Positions 14,629 through 22,837 of a stretch of 24,322 nt of DNA are shown piece by piece. A model generated the notes under the pieces. The model was not told the origin of the DNA and made no database searches. It saw only the letters and a list, made by a program, of their open reading frames with translations. Numbering within the stretch: the stretch's first letter is position 1; each line of letters opens with the position of its first letter. The stretch is from CALOCV01 sp942491955. Its GTDB lineage: Bacteria; Chlamydiota; Chlamydiia; Chlamydiales; CALOCV01. Made by a program: the position numbers and the translations under genes. The DNA lies in NCBI GenBank assembly GCA_942491955.1, contig CALOCV010000017.1:1-24322 (forward strand), written 5' to 3'.

Positions 14629-14790
14629 ATACCAAATAGGGTAAATAAATGTGTAAATTGGATTCAAGATTTTTTTGTGAAATCTATTTTGGAGATCACA
14701 GCAAGCTCTTGTGAGCTTGCAAGATCGAAAAATAAATTTCGAAAAAAAAGATGAAGATCCATTTACACATTTATTCATCCTGTTTGGTAT
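14629..14790. repeat. MITE-like 162-bp inverted-repeat element
   Basis: The arms 14629-14663 (ATACCAAATAGGGT..AATAAATGTGTAAAT) and 14757-14790 are inverted copies with few mismatches and a one-base indel. The centre has a perfect GCAAGCTC/GAGCTTGC hairpin (14701-14720) and a CGAAA/TTTCG one (about 14727-14742). No coding capacity. The right arm runs into the acetyltransferase gene and supplies its last residues and stop. A degenerate relative of the right inner flank occurs at 5675-5706, so this is likely a dispersed family. Confidence 0.7.
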
Positions 14791-15352
14791 AAGTTTTCTT
14801 AAGAATGGTATCGAGTTGATCGAGTTCACACTCCATCAGCAGTCGTGCACAAAATGAGCCATCTTTTTCCTTTCCCCACTTTTTCTGTTCTCCATAGATG
14901 ACAAATCCAAATTTTTTGTAAAAGGGAACAGCGGGATTATTGGCCTTCACAGCGAGATGGAGGAGTTCAATATGGAATTGATTTTTTGCTAGGTGCATGA
15001 TGTTTCTCATCAGTGTGCTCCCGATACCTTTTCCTTGGTAGGAGGCAGCGACGACGATTCCGAACTCGCATTGGTGGAGGATGGCTTTATAGGGATTGAG
15101 ATAGAGGGTTGCTATTCCACAAGGAATTCCATCGGCAAGGGCAGTTAAACTACAACGATAGCGAGAAAAGCTCATCCAACGATTGACAGCATCGATAATT
15201 TCCGGTTCGTCTTCCATGGCAAAACCTTCCCGAACGTTTGGGTCTGTGAGCCATTCTTTTAAGGCGAGGGCGTCGGAAGGTTCTGTGTAACGAATATCTA
15301 AGGAAATGTTTTTTTCTTTTCCAGGGGAATTGCTTTGCGATTGTTCGACCAT
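14771..15352 (-). CDS. GNAT-family N-acetyltransferase
   Basis: 193 residues. The GNAT core is clear: GIVVAASYQGKGIGSTLMRNIMHLAK contains the acetyl-CoA loop Q-G-K-G-I-G, followed by LLHLAVKANNPAVPFYKKFGF. The N-terminal extension (EPSDALALKEWLTDPNVREGF) is also usual. The acceptor is unknown; by position it matches CT458, annotated from memory as a YhhY-like acetyltransferase. Its ATG is six bases after the prfB stop, so the two are cotranscribed. The final residues KKTYTKQDE and the stop lie inside the inverted-repeat element, so the native C-terminus may have been replaced. Confidence 0.9.
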   Translation of the reverse strand: MVEQSQSNSPGKEKNISLDIRYTEPSDALALKEWLTDPNVREGFAMEDEPEIIDAVNRWMSFSRYRCSLTALADGIPCGIATLYLNPYKAILHQCEFGIVVAASYQGKGIGSTLMRNIMHLAKNQFHIELLHLAVKANNPAVPFYKKFGFVIYGEQKKWGKEKDGSFCARLLMECELDQLDTILKKTYTKQDE

Positions 15353-15358
15353 CTTGAT

Positions 15359-16453
15359 TTATCCATATTTTTTTAAAAAAGCATTAACAAATGGATCAAT
15401 GTTTCCATTCATGACATCTTCGACATTACCGATTTCAACTTGAGTCAGAGTGTCTTTAACAAGGGTATAGGGTTGGAAAACATAACTTCTCCGTTGGCTT
15501 CCCCATGCGATTTCCTTTTTCTGTCCCCCCATTTTTTCGATATTTTTCTTTCGTTCTTCAAGTTCTTTTTCGTAAAGTTTCGAGCGAAGCATTTTCCAAC
15601 AGGTCTCTTTGTTTTGCAACTGGCTTCGTTCGGCTTGGCAAGAGACAACGACACCTGTAGGAAGGTGTGTGATGCGCACGGCGGAATCGGTTTTATTGAC
15701 GTGTTGTCCCCCGGCTCCTGAGGCGCGATAGGTGTCGATACGGACATCTTCGCTTCCGATTTGCACTTCGATGGCATCGGTTACCTCAGGGCTCACATCG
15801 ACAGAAGCGAAGCTTGATGGCGGCGCCCGCCGCTATCGAAAGGGGAGATACGAACGAGACGATGGACTCCCCGTTCGGCTCGGGTATAACCGTAGGCGTA
15901 GGAGCCATTGAATTTCATGGTGATATTTTTCAAACCGGCGACCTCACCTTCAAGGACGCTGATGACTTCGACATTCCAGTCGTGTTGGGTCGCCCAGCGT
16001 TGGTACATCCGGGCGAGCATTTGCACCCAATCACATGATTCAGTCCCCCCGGCTCCGGCGTTGATACTAATGAAGCAATTGGCATCGTCGAGTTCTCCAG
16101 AGAGCATCCGTTTGATTTCCAGGGCTGCGACTTCTTCCTCGATGGCTTGGAGTTGTTGCAGCATTTCTTGAATGAGATCTTCTTCTTTAGCTAGGTAGGC
16201 TTCGGGGAGGAGGAAATCGATATCTTTTAAGGAGGAGCGGATTCGTTGGAGTGGCAGTACCCATTGTTGGAGTTGTTTTTTTTCTTGGATCACCTCTTGT
16301 GCAGCGTCGGCATCTTGCCAGAAAGCAGGTTCTTCCATCTTTTTTTCCACAAGATTGAGTTTTTCAATTTTTTTTTCCAGGTCAAAGATACCCCCATAAT
16401 TCTTCTATTTGCTTCTGTGTCATCTCTATGCGAGCTTGTATTTCTGGATTCAT
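15359..16453 (-). CDS. prfB: Peptide chain release factor 2 with programmed frameshift (plus one probable sequencing indel)
   Basis: Reads UGA and UAA stop codons and releases the finished protein. The start is the ATG at 16453 with AGGAG nine bases upstream. After 23 codons the frame meets CTT TGA C (16387-16381), the classical +1 programmed site, preceded by GGGGG as internal Shine-Dalgarno; translation continues as DLEKKIEKLNLVEKKMEEP. Later motifs are SINAGAGGTESCDW, HRLVRISPFDSGGRRH and the catalytic GAGGQHVNKTDSAVR. A second, non-programmed break at about 15814-15815 lacks one base: adding an A on the coding strand restores QSFASVDVSPEV. That break is likely an assembly error. Followed directly by the acetyltransferase gene; equivalent to CT459. 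Confidence 0.95.
16381..16394 (-). promoter_or_regulatory. prfB: prfB programmed +1 frameshift site
   Basis: On the minus strand GGGGGTATCTTTGAC: a G-rich internal Shine-Dalgarno three bases before CTT, the in-frame TGA (16384-16382), then C. RF2 shortage makes ribosomes slip to GAC; RF2 plenty terminates. This is known autoregulation of RF2 in many bacteria. Confidence 0.9.
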
Positions 16454-16483
16454 TTTTTCTCCTGGGAAACCTTTAGAATTTTG

Positions 16484-16548
16484 CTTTTTCCAGATTATCA
16501 GAAAAGTCTCTGGAAAAAGAATTTACCGTAAAAGGGGGAAAAAGTCAA
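16484..16548 (-). promoter_or_regulatory. Candidate prfB promoter with an 11-bp dyad downstream
   Basis: On the minus strand: TTGACT (16548-16543), 17 bases, TAAATT (16525-16520), then a perfect 11-bp inverted repeat CTTTTTCCAGA (16484-16494)/TCTGGAAAAAG (16509-16519), and the prfB ATG about 31 bases on. The dyad would fall at the transcript start and could be an operator or a 5' leader hairpin. Confidence 0.45.
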
Positions 16549-16674
16549 AACCAATTTTTTTTTTAATTTGATCTGCTTTTGATGGTTTCCTTTTATTAGC
16601 GTATGGCACAGACCGGATTGGTATTACTTACATCGCAGTGAGGATGTGGGCGGTAGCTTGAAGTTGTTTGGGTA

Positions 16675-16724
16675 TATAATTGCATCCTTTCGCTGCAAAG
16701 CATTTGCCAAAAAAACGATGCAGC
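16675..16724 (+). promoter_or_regulatory. Candidate promoter -10 and leader hairpin for the small membrane protein gene
   Basis: A perfect TATAAT lies at 16675-16680, but no good -35 is visible. About 12 bases on, GCTGCA (16692-16697) pairs with TGCAGC (16719-16724). A second -10-like TATAAC (16781-16786) is nearer to the gene. The rest of 16549-16808 shows no gene or tRNA. Confidence 0.3.
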
Positions 16725-16808
16725 TTGTAGAATGAGTTTACTTTATCAAGGCGATGGTTTTATTTAAAGTTTCAATAACCTATAACACACCTAATTTTGG
16801 AGGTTCAT

Positions 16809-17135
16809 ATGACGGTAGAAGCGGTTGCCCAAGCGACGCCTACATTTGGAGAAAAGGTCAAAAACGGCATCACAAAAGCTGCCAACTGGTTTGGCCATAC
16901 AATCCGAACTGGCTGGACAAAGACAAGTGAAGCAATTTCCAAGTTGTGGAACAAATTTCAAACATTCATGGCAGGGAAATTTCCTTATTTTGGCACTCCA
17001 CAAGGCCAGAAAGTTCTTCTTGCAGCTACTGTAGCAACAGGTGTTGTTCTTGCTGTAGGACTTGTTGCTGTTACTGTATTAGCTCTTCGTTCTTCCTACA
17101 AAGGTGACGAAGTTCCTGATCCTGTAACAACATAA
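16809..17135 (+). CDS. Small single-pass membrane protein, unknown function
   Basis: 108 residues from the ATG at 16809, placed five bases after a strong GGAGG (16799-16803). Residues 1-65 are amphipathic and Trp/Lys-rich (NGITKAANWFGHTIRTGW, SKLWNKFQTFMAGKF). Residues about 70-92 form one long hydrophobic helix (LLAATVATGVVLAVGLVAVTVLAL). A short polar tail ends EVPDPVTT. No signal-peptide cleavage site is evident and no bilobed pair of helices as in classical inclusion membrane proteins. It stands alone with its own strong terminator, suggesting a well-expressed single gene. I do not recognise the family. Confidence 0.75.
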   Translation: MTVEAVAQATPTFGEKVKNGITKAANWFGHTIRTGWTKTSEAISKLWNKFQTFMAGKFPYFGTPQGQKVLLAATVATGVVLAVGLVAVTVLALRSSYKGDEVPDPVTT

Positions 17136-17162
17136 TTGTTGCACACCCTTTTGTGTTTAGAG

Positions 17163-17194
17163 GCAGTGGAATCGATTTCCACTGCTTTTTTTTT
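17163..17194 (+). terminator. Rho-independent terminator of the small membrane protein gene
   Basis: GCAGTGGAA (17163-17171), five-base loop, TTCCACTGC (17177-17185), then nine Ts: a perfect 9-bp stem, 27 bases after the stop codon. Confidence 0.93.
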
Positions 17195-17212
17195 GTAACC
17201 ATTCGCGCTCCT

Positions 17213-19376
17213 TTATGGAACTGAGGGTAAAGCAAAGACCTTTTTTTGCAAGGCGATTTGCCCTTCTTGGATACGATATTCCCACTCCCACGTATTGCTT
17301 TCAATGGGTTCTAGATGGGTTTCTACCGAGCCATCCTTTCCCTGCGTGGCTGTACAGCGATATCCACTAGGAACGTCTATGGAAAAATTCCCATCAAAGA
17401 CGACATTTTCAGCAAAAAATTCTCCATTTCCCTGGAGAACAATTTTTGTTTCTTCTTGACGTTGGTAATTGCCCTTCCACCATGTCGTCGTTGACTCTCT
17501 TTGTATTCCTTGATTTTGTACGACAACATGGTACAGCGAACATCGTCCTCCTTTTTTTGTTCCATTTTTCCCTAAAGGGTCAAGAGCCAGAATGCGCAAA
17601 CTCCCTTGACTTCGAGTTGCTCGCAATCGAATTCGGCAATATCAAAAACACATTCTCCTCCATAAGCAAGACGTCCGCACCGTATCTTCTGTCCTATGAT
17701 GGCATACAAGGGTCCCAGGGCTGGATGGTAGTCGATAATGAAGGAGGGGCCGTGTTCCAAATATTCTTTCTCAGAGGGAAGAGGAGGGGCTTCCCATTGG
17801 CAATGAGAAACAAAAAGATCGCGATGATTGGAAAGAAGATCGAGAAAAGCTCCATCGCATGTTTCTTGAATCGATCCCTCTCCTTGGTAAAGATTTTTTG
17901 TCACTGAAATGGTCTTTTTTCGCGATTGATATGTAAGATAAACCGGTTGTTCTCGTACCTCATCATCGGAAAGAGGGTGGTCTGATTGCATGACGAAGGA
18001 ATCCGAAATATTTTGCATGGTTGATTCCAAACGTCCTGCAGGTAATGAGCGCTCTTTACCACTGGAATCAGTGATCGTTATTTTTTTTTTCATATTAACA
18101 AGAACTCCTGGAAAGGGAGTCTTTTCTGATGCTTTTTCTACGGCTTCGATATCTGCAAATAAGATATTGGTATTCGTAGGAAACATGGAGTATTCATCCC
18201 CATCTTTTCTTGGATGATCGGTGATTCCCTTCTTGGCAAAATGAACATATTCAATATTAGAAACGGTATAATAAAATTTTCTTTTTTCTTTTTTTCAACA
18301 AGAACATCGGTCCCTTCTGCTGAATAGAGACGACGAGGACATGAAGCAAAGCCAAAAATTTTATTCTTAGAACCACCTATTCCCGTCAAAAACAATAGTC
18401 CATTATCGACACCCGCAACGGGATTATTAATTTGGCGAACGAGTACTTGATCCACTCCCCTCTTTTTGAACCAAGAAAAAACCCCTTGCTCGCGAGCGAT
18501 TTTCCATAAAACACCGTGCCCTCCTGGCTTCATATACAGAGTCAAGGGCTTCTTTACCGCCCAATTCCCTTCAGATGTGATGACAGGCGCAAGAGGCTGT
18601 GTGAAAAGAAAATAGTGATCGAGAGGACGTCCAAATCCATTGTTGTCGGTAATGATTTTCTGGATATGTTGATGATTTTCTTTCTCTTCTGAGGTCATCA
18701 AGGCGATGGGAAGGACTACCTCTTTACCAAAACATTTTTGGTAGAGATATTCACGCCCCTGTAGATCCCGAATCAACCCCTCGAGTAATGTCCTTCCCAT
18801 AAAGGTTAGCATGGCGACAGGAAGAGGTTTTCCGCTCTTATCTTCACGCAAATCCAAACGATCTCCTGCCCCACCTACAACATAGATTTCTCCCAATACA
18901 TTGAGAAAGCGAATGCCATCGAGCACAGCGGCCTGGGAGTCGTCTTGATGGGTTTGCAAAACAAAGGGAATCGGTTGGCGATAACGGACATCAGACACAT
19001 TGGCTTCTTCTTGCTGATCGGAAAGCATTTCTTTGATGACTGTGATATGATATCCAATGATCCCGCCTATGGAGGCATAAAACGTCTCTATTTCAAGCAG
19101 GCATGTAATCAAAGCGAGGAATGGCTCTTTCGGAGGTGTTTTTTCTTGCTGATCGGGGGAAAAAATGGGACTTTGACCGATAAAATCGATGGACAGAACA
19201 ACCCATTTCTCCTCTAAAGAGGCGTGGCGTAAATACTCGATTACAAACGAAGGAGAGGCATGCGGGTCGCCTCTTTTATTCCGTTTTTGTTCAAGAAAAT
19301 CTATTTTCTCCAGTAGAGAAGAGCACGATTGGATTTTTTCTAGAGCACTTTCCCATGATGCGAGTTGGTTTTTCAT
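17213..19376 (-). CDS. UGP3-like UDP-glucose pyrophosphorylase (two probable sequencing frameshifts)
   Basis: About 720 residues after joining three frames (19376 to about 18285, about 18285 to 17604, about 17604 to 17213). The ATG at 19376 follows AGGGGG by six bases. The nucleotidyltransferase core shows EIYVVGGAGDRLDL, GRTLLEGLIRDLQGREYLYQ, MKPGGHGVLWKIAREQGVFSW, VDQVLVRQINNPVAGVDN and KIFGFASCPRRLYSAEGTDV. A long C-terminal region follows: TNILFADIEAVE, AGRLESTMQNISDSF, PSFIIDYHPALGPLY, then a beta-helix-like end (IVLQGNGEFFAENVVFDG). From memory this matches, end to end, the plant plastid enzyme UGP3, which makes UDP-glucose for sulfolipid. The breaks lie in an A-run (plus-strand T7 at 18289-18295 and T6 at 18282-18287) and near a G3/G4 run (17603-17605); one added base each restores the frame. 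Confidence 0.82.
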
Positions 19377-20036
19377 TTGCATCCCCCTACATACTCTCCA
19401 GTAGACATGCCATATTTTTCCTTTCTTTCACAAGGAGATTGTATCGTAATTCCTGGAAAACAGGAAAAAAAAAAACAAAAAATCTACGAAATCTTTTGAC
19501 GAGAAAATGCCAAGAAGGATAAAAACTTTTCCTGGGTTTGAAACAAGACAATTCACTAAGTATCTCACTTGGTCTGTTTCAAAGTCCAAAAAGACAAATG
19601 TTTACGGGGTACAACTCGATGAAAAAAATCACTGTTTTACCAATGTCCTTGTATTGCCCTTATCAATGCAATCTTTGTGTGGGCCTAGAAATGAGAGAAT
19701 TGAAAGAGTTTTTTCTTTTTCTCTAAAACTTGATTTTTTTTTTGTATGAGTTGTTTTTAAAACAAAGAGAAATAATTTTTTTAATGAATTTCGATAATCA
19801 ACACGTAGTTTATTTATCTATCGATTTTATTTATATGCATGCAAAATGTTCTGTTTTTTCAAAAAACAAACAAGAAATTCATTATTTAATAGAAAATTAA
19901 AGTGAAACTCCATAATGGAAAAGAAAAACAGAACATACATTGCAAACTTGATGTGCAAGCACAGCAATACAAACACACCCGTGAACAGACACGCTACCAA
20001 ACATCTAATAACCCTAAAATCTAAAAGGAGCTAATT
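19377..20036. other. AT-rich intergenic region with dyads upstream of the SWIB gene
   Basis: About 660 bases, clearly more AT-rich than the surroundings. TTTGAAACAAGAC (19537-19549) and GTCTGTTTCAAA (19572-19583) are inverted repeats with one bulged A. AATGTTCTGTTTTTTC (19845-19860) and GAAAAACAGAACAT (19923-19936) form another dyad around an A/T-rich core. Short frames (for example 19507-19749) lack a ribosome site and a convincing composition, so I see no gene. It must hold the promoters for the flanking UGP3-like and SWIB genes. Confidence 0.5.
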
Positions 20037-20303
20037 ATGGCAAAGAACAAGCCCTCAGCGTTTAAAAAGCCGGTACAGGTAAGTGCTGCCTTAGCGGAAA
20101 TTGTCGGCAAGGGCCCTATGCCTCGGACTGAAGTCACAAAAAAGCTATGGGATTACATCAAAAAGAATAACCTGCAGGATACAAAGAATAAAAGAAATAT
20201 TAATCCTGATCAGAAACTTTCAAAAGTGATTGGCACGACCCCTATTGACATGTTTAAGATGACAAGTAAAGTCTCAAAACATTTAACAGAATCTGCGGTT
20301 TAG
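20037..20303 (+). CDS. SWIB/MDM2-domain protein
   Basis: 88 residues, essentially one SWIB (BAF60b) domain: VSAALAEIVGKGPMPRTEVTKKLWDYIKKNNLQDTKNKR, with the typical INPDQKLSKVIG and DMFKMTSKVSKHL ending. A short basic N-terminus (MAKNKPSAFKKP) suits nucleic-acid contact. Stand-alone SWIB proteins are a hallmark of chlamydiae and plants; a role in nucleoid or chromatin organisation late in development has been suggested, not proven. AAGGAG precedes the ATG by seven bases and a strong terminator follows, so it is transcribed alone. Corresponds to CT460. Confidence 0.95.
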   Translation: MAKNKPSAFKKPVQVSAALAEIVGKGPMPRTEVTKKLWDYIKKNNLQDTKNKRNINPDQKLSKVIGTTPIDMFKMTSKVSKHLTESAV

Positions 20304-20315
20304 TATCTTTAACAA

Positions 20316-20360
20316 GCTAAATCCCTCTTGCAAAAGAGGGATTTAGCATTTTCTTTTTTT
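20316..20360 (+). terminator. Rho-independent terminator of the SWIB gene
   Basis: A perfect 14-bp stem, GCTAAATCCCTCTT (20316-20329) with AAGAGGGATTTAGC (20334-20347), loop GCAA, followed by a T-rich tail ending TTTTTTT. Confidence 0.95.
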
Positions 20361-20377
20361 GTGCTACACTAGTCCCC
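20342..20377 (+). promoter_or_regulatory. Candidate extended -10 promoter for lpxG, leaderless
   Basis: TTTAGC (20342-20347), 17 bases, then TGCTACACT (TACACT 20365-20370), seven bases before the ATG. No ribosome site is present. The layout is the same as at fabI. The -35 would fall inside the SWIB terminator stem. Confidence 0.4.
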
Positions 20378-21364
20378 ATGAACTCTAAAGAGAGAAAAAA
20401 GCCTTGGCAAGAATGGGCATGGGATAGTTGGTGTTGCCTCTCAATTATTGGAATATGGCCCCGTTTCATTGAACCTCAATGGGTAGAAATTACGCGGTCT
20501 ACGCAAAAAGTGCCCCACTGGCCAAAAGGCATGCATAATCTTCGCCTTTTGCAATGTAGTGATATCCACCTATCGAATCGTATCTCTCCTCGCTTCCTAC
20601 AAAAAATTCATAAGAAGATAGCCTGTTCTAATCCCGATATTGTCGTCTTTACTGGAGATTTTCTTTGTGGATCCCAGATGGTCGATGAGGCCCTGATTCT
20701 CGAGTGGCTGCAAGGAATTCAAGCCCCTTTGGGATGTTATGCCATTCTCGGCAATCACGATTATGATCACTATCTCTGTCTCAACAAAGAGGGTCACTAC
20801 GATATCGGAGAAAATAAAAAGGTCTCAATCAATACGGGGTTTTGTAACCTTGTACGAAGGATATTCCGAGGGAAAGAATCTTTATCGGGAATGGCTACCT
20901 CTACTGCCCGCCAAGTGATCCCCCATCCCCAGCTCGTTCACGCTCTTGAGAAAACGCATTGGAAAATTTTACACAATCAGACATTGCAGATACCCGTTCG
21001 AGACACGTATTTCAATCTCGTTGGGCTTGGTGAACATATGGGAGGGCAATGCGACCCCAAAAAAGCATTTTCTCAATTTCATTCCGATTATCCCGGCCTT
21101 GTCCTCGTCCACAATCCCGATGCCTTTCCCACCTTACAGTCATTTCCTGGTGAGTATATTTTTTCGGGACATTGTCATGGAGGCCAAGTCAATATCCCTT
21201 GGATTGGGAATCGAATCACACTTATGGAAAACCCTCAATGGAGAAGAGGATGGATTCACGAAAAGGGCAAGAAAATGTATATCAATCGTGGGTTGCATTC
21301 TGTTGTTCCATTCCGTTGGTTTTCGCGTCCAGAACTCTCTCTGATCGATTTTAAGGTGTTTTAA
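20378..21364 (+). CDS. lpxG: UDP-2,3-diacylglucosamine pyrophosphohydrolase LpxG (calcineurin-like)
   Basis: 328 residues. Makes lipid X from UDP-2,3-diacylglucosamine in lipid A synthesis; chlamydiae use LpxG (CT461) instead of LpxH or LpxI. The metal-site motifs of a calcineurin-type phosphoesterase are in order: CSDIHLS (D-x-H), FTGDFLCG (GD), ILGNHDYDHY (GNHD), SGHCHGGQVNIP (GHxHGGQ). The N-terminus (WDSWCCLSIIGIWPRFIEP) has a short hydrophobic segment that may sit at the membrane. A long insert between GNHD and GLGEHMGGQCD is present, as in YaeI-like proteins. ispD starts two bases after its stop, so lpxG, ispD and truA look like one operon. Confidence 0.93.
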   Translation: MNSKERKKPWQEWAWDSWCCLSIIGIWPRFIEPQWVEITRSTQKVPHWPKGMHNLRLLQCSDIHLSNRISPRFLQKIHKKIACSNPDIVVFTGDFLCGSQMVDEALILEWLQGIQAPLGCYAILGNHDYDHYLCLNKEGHYDIGENKKVSINTGFCNLVRRIFRGKESLSGMATSTARQVIPHPQLVHALEKTHWKILHNQTLQIPVRDTYFNLVGLGEHMGGQCDPKKAFSQFHSDYPGLVLVHNPDAFPTLQSFPGEYIFSGHCHGGQVNIPWIGNRITLMENPQWRRGWIHEKGKKMYINRGLHSVVPFRWFSRPELSLIDFKVF

Positions 21365-21366
21365 AG

Positions 21367-22065
21367 ATGTCGATAGGAGCTATCTTACTTGCTGGGGGCA
21401 AGGGAACGCGTTTGGGTGGTGCTATGCCGAAAGTATTTCGTAAGCTCGATGCTTATCCCCTGGTCTTTTATAGCCTCTCTTTTTTCATCGATAACCAAGA
21501 GATCGATGAAACCGTGATTGTAGCTCCCGAAGAACATCGCCTTCTTTTCCCCTCTATTATTCACCAAACATGCCGCTTTGCTCTTCCTGGTTCTCGTCGA
21601 CAGGATTCGGTCTATTCGGGATTGCAACACCTCTCTTCTAAGATCAAAAAAGTGGTTGTCCACGATGCTGCTCGTCCCTTTTTAGACCCCATTTTTTTTG
21701 CGCATCTTATCGAAAAAGGAAGAGAAGTCCAAGCAGCTACGCTAGGTATTCCCCTCTCTTTTACCTTGCGCGAATGCAATGCATTCCATCAATCGATTGC
21801 CACACCCAATCGTGACCAATTTTGGGAGATTTTGACTCCACAATACCTAGACCGCAATCTCTTAGAAGAGGGTCTTACCAAAGCCTATCAAGAAAATATT
21901 ACCATTACAGATGATGTTGCTGCTGCTGAGCTTCTCCATCATCCTGTTCATGTCGTTGCAGGCTCGCCTTTGTTCCGAAAAATCACAAGAAACGAAGATT
22001 GGGAATATGCGGAGTACTATCTCGCAAAAAATCCCTTCCTTCCTATTCCTTGGGCACATGAATAA
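21367..22065 (+). CDS. ispD: 2-C-methyl-D-erythritol 4-phosphate cytidylyltransferase
   Basis: 232 residues; couples MEP to CTP in the non-mevalonate isoprenoid pathway. It has the nucleotide loop AILLAGGKGTRLGGAMPKVF, FALPGSRRQDSVYSGL, VVHDAARPFLDP, TPNRDQFWEILTPQ (the Q of the usual TPQ) and ITDDVAAAELLHHPVHVVAGSP. Length is normal. It starts two bases after lpxG and its stop overlaps truA by eight bases. By position this is CT462. Confidence 0.96.
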   Translation: MSIGAILLAGGKGTRLGGAMPKVFRKLDAYPLVFYSLSFFIDNQEIDETVIVAPEEHRLLFPSIIHQTCRFALPGSRRQDSVYSGLQHLSSKIKKVVVHDAARPFLDPIFFAHLIEKGREVQAATLGIPLSFTLRECNAFHQSIATPNRDQFWEILTPQYLDRNLLEEGLTKAYQENITITDDVAAAELLHHPVHVVAGSPLFRKITRNEDWEYAEYYLAKNPFLPIPWAHE

Positions 22066-22837
22066 GTACAAAATGGTTATTTCTTATGACGGGACCGATT
22101 TTAGTGGTTGGCAAATCCAACCTCATGCCTCTACGATCCAAGAGACGATCCAAGATAAGCTATCCATTATTTTTCAAAAGCCCATTACCATCATTGGATC
22201 GGGACGGACCGATGCCGGCGTGCATGCTATAGGGCAGGTGGCACATTTTTGGGCAGAAGAAGTGATCGATCCTCGTCGACTCCGCCACTCGTTAAACGGC
22301 CTTCTTCCTCCTACCATTCGCATTCTTTTGGTAGCTCCTGTTCGTTCCTCGTTTCATGCACAAAAAAGTGCCTACGCGAAAGTCTACCACTACCACATCT
22401 GTACACATGAAGTACCCACTCCCTTCCAGTACCGGACGATGTTTCATCCCTGGAGAGCCATCGATTGGGATGTTGTATGGAAAGCCGCCCAAAAGTTTGT
22501 TGGAGAACGCGATTTTACTTCGTTCTCCAATGAACCATCTGCTGGAGCCGTTGCCAAAAATCCCGTCCGACATCTCTATCGCATCGATGTCGTCGAACAC
22601 GAAGAGGGGATACGCCTCGAATTGGAAGCCAATGGTTTTTTGTACAAGATGGTTCGCAATATTGTAGGCACTCTTCTCGAAGTGGGCGCGGGAAAACGCT
22701 CCATTGACGAAATTGACAAAATCTTTCAGGCAAAAGACCGAAGAAAAGCAGGACGTGCTGCACCGGCTAAGGGGCTTTTTCTCTTCCATGTATTTTATCC
22801 CTTAGAGGAGGAAACCCTTGCTGAGGGATCTCTGTAA
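22058..22837 (+). CDS. truA: tRNA pseudouridine(38-40) synthase
   Basis: 259 residues from the ATG at 22058, which sits within the last codons of ispD (ATGAATAA overlap); a longer open frame upstream (from 21911) is merely ispD in another frame. Motifs: VISYDGTDFSGWQIQP, the catalytic aspartate in GSGRTDAGVHAIGQVAHF, SAYAKVYHYHI, RDFTSFSNEP and LYKMVRNIVGTLLEVGAGK. Isomerises uridines 38-40 in the anticodon arm. Its last 43 bases overlap the convergent HAD gene. Confidence 0.96.
   Translation: MNKYKMVISYDGTDFSGWQIQPHASTIQETIQDKLSIIFQKPITIIGSGRTDAGVHAIGQVAHFWAEEVIDPRRLRHSLNGLLPPTIRILLVAPVRSSFHAQKSAYAKVYHYHICTHEVPTPFQYRTMFHPWRAIDWDVVWKAAQKFVGERDFTSFSNEPSAGAVAKNPVRHLYRIDVVEHEEGIRLELEANGFLYKMVRNIVGTLLEVGAGKRSIDEIDKIFQAKDRRKAGRAAPAKGLFLFHVFYPLEEETLAEGSL

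Noticed and set aside
16560..16796. Possible tRNA or small RNA gene between prfB and the small membrane protein
   Set aside because: I could not build a cloverleaf or find a TTCGA-type arm; only a 6-bp hairpin and -10-like boxes are seen.
19538..19726. Short frame with CPYQCNLC, a radical-SAM-like CxxxCxxC motif
   Set aside because: Only 62 codons, no ribosome site, no other radical SAM feature, and a competing frame over the same bases; chance occurrence is likely.
21911..22057. Extended N-terminus for truA
   Set aside because: Upstream part is ispD in another frame; the TruA family start MNKYKMVISYDGTDF fits the ATG at 22058.
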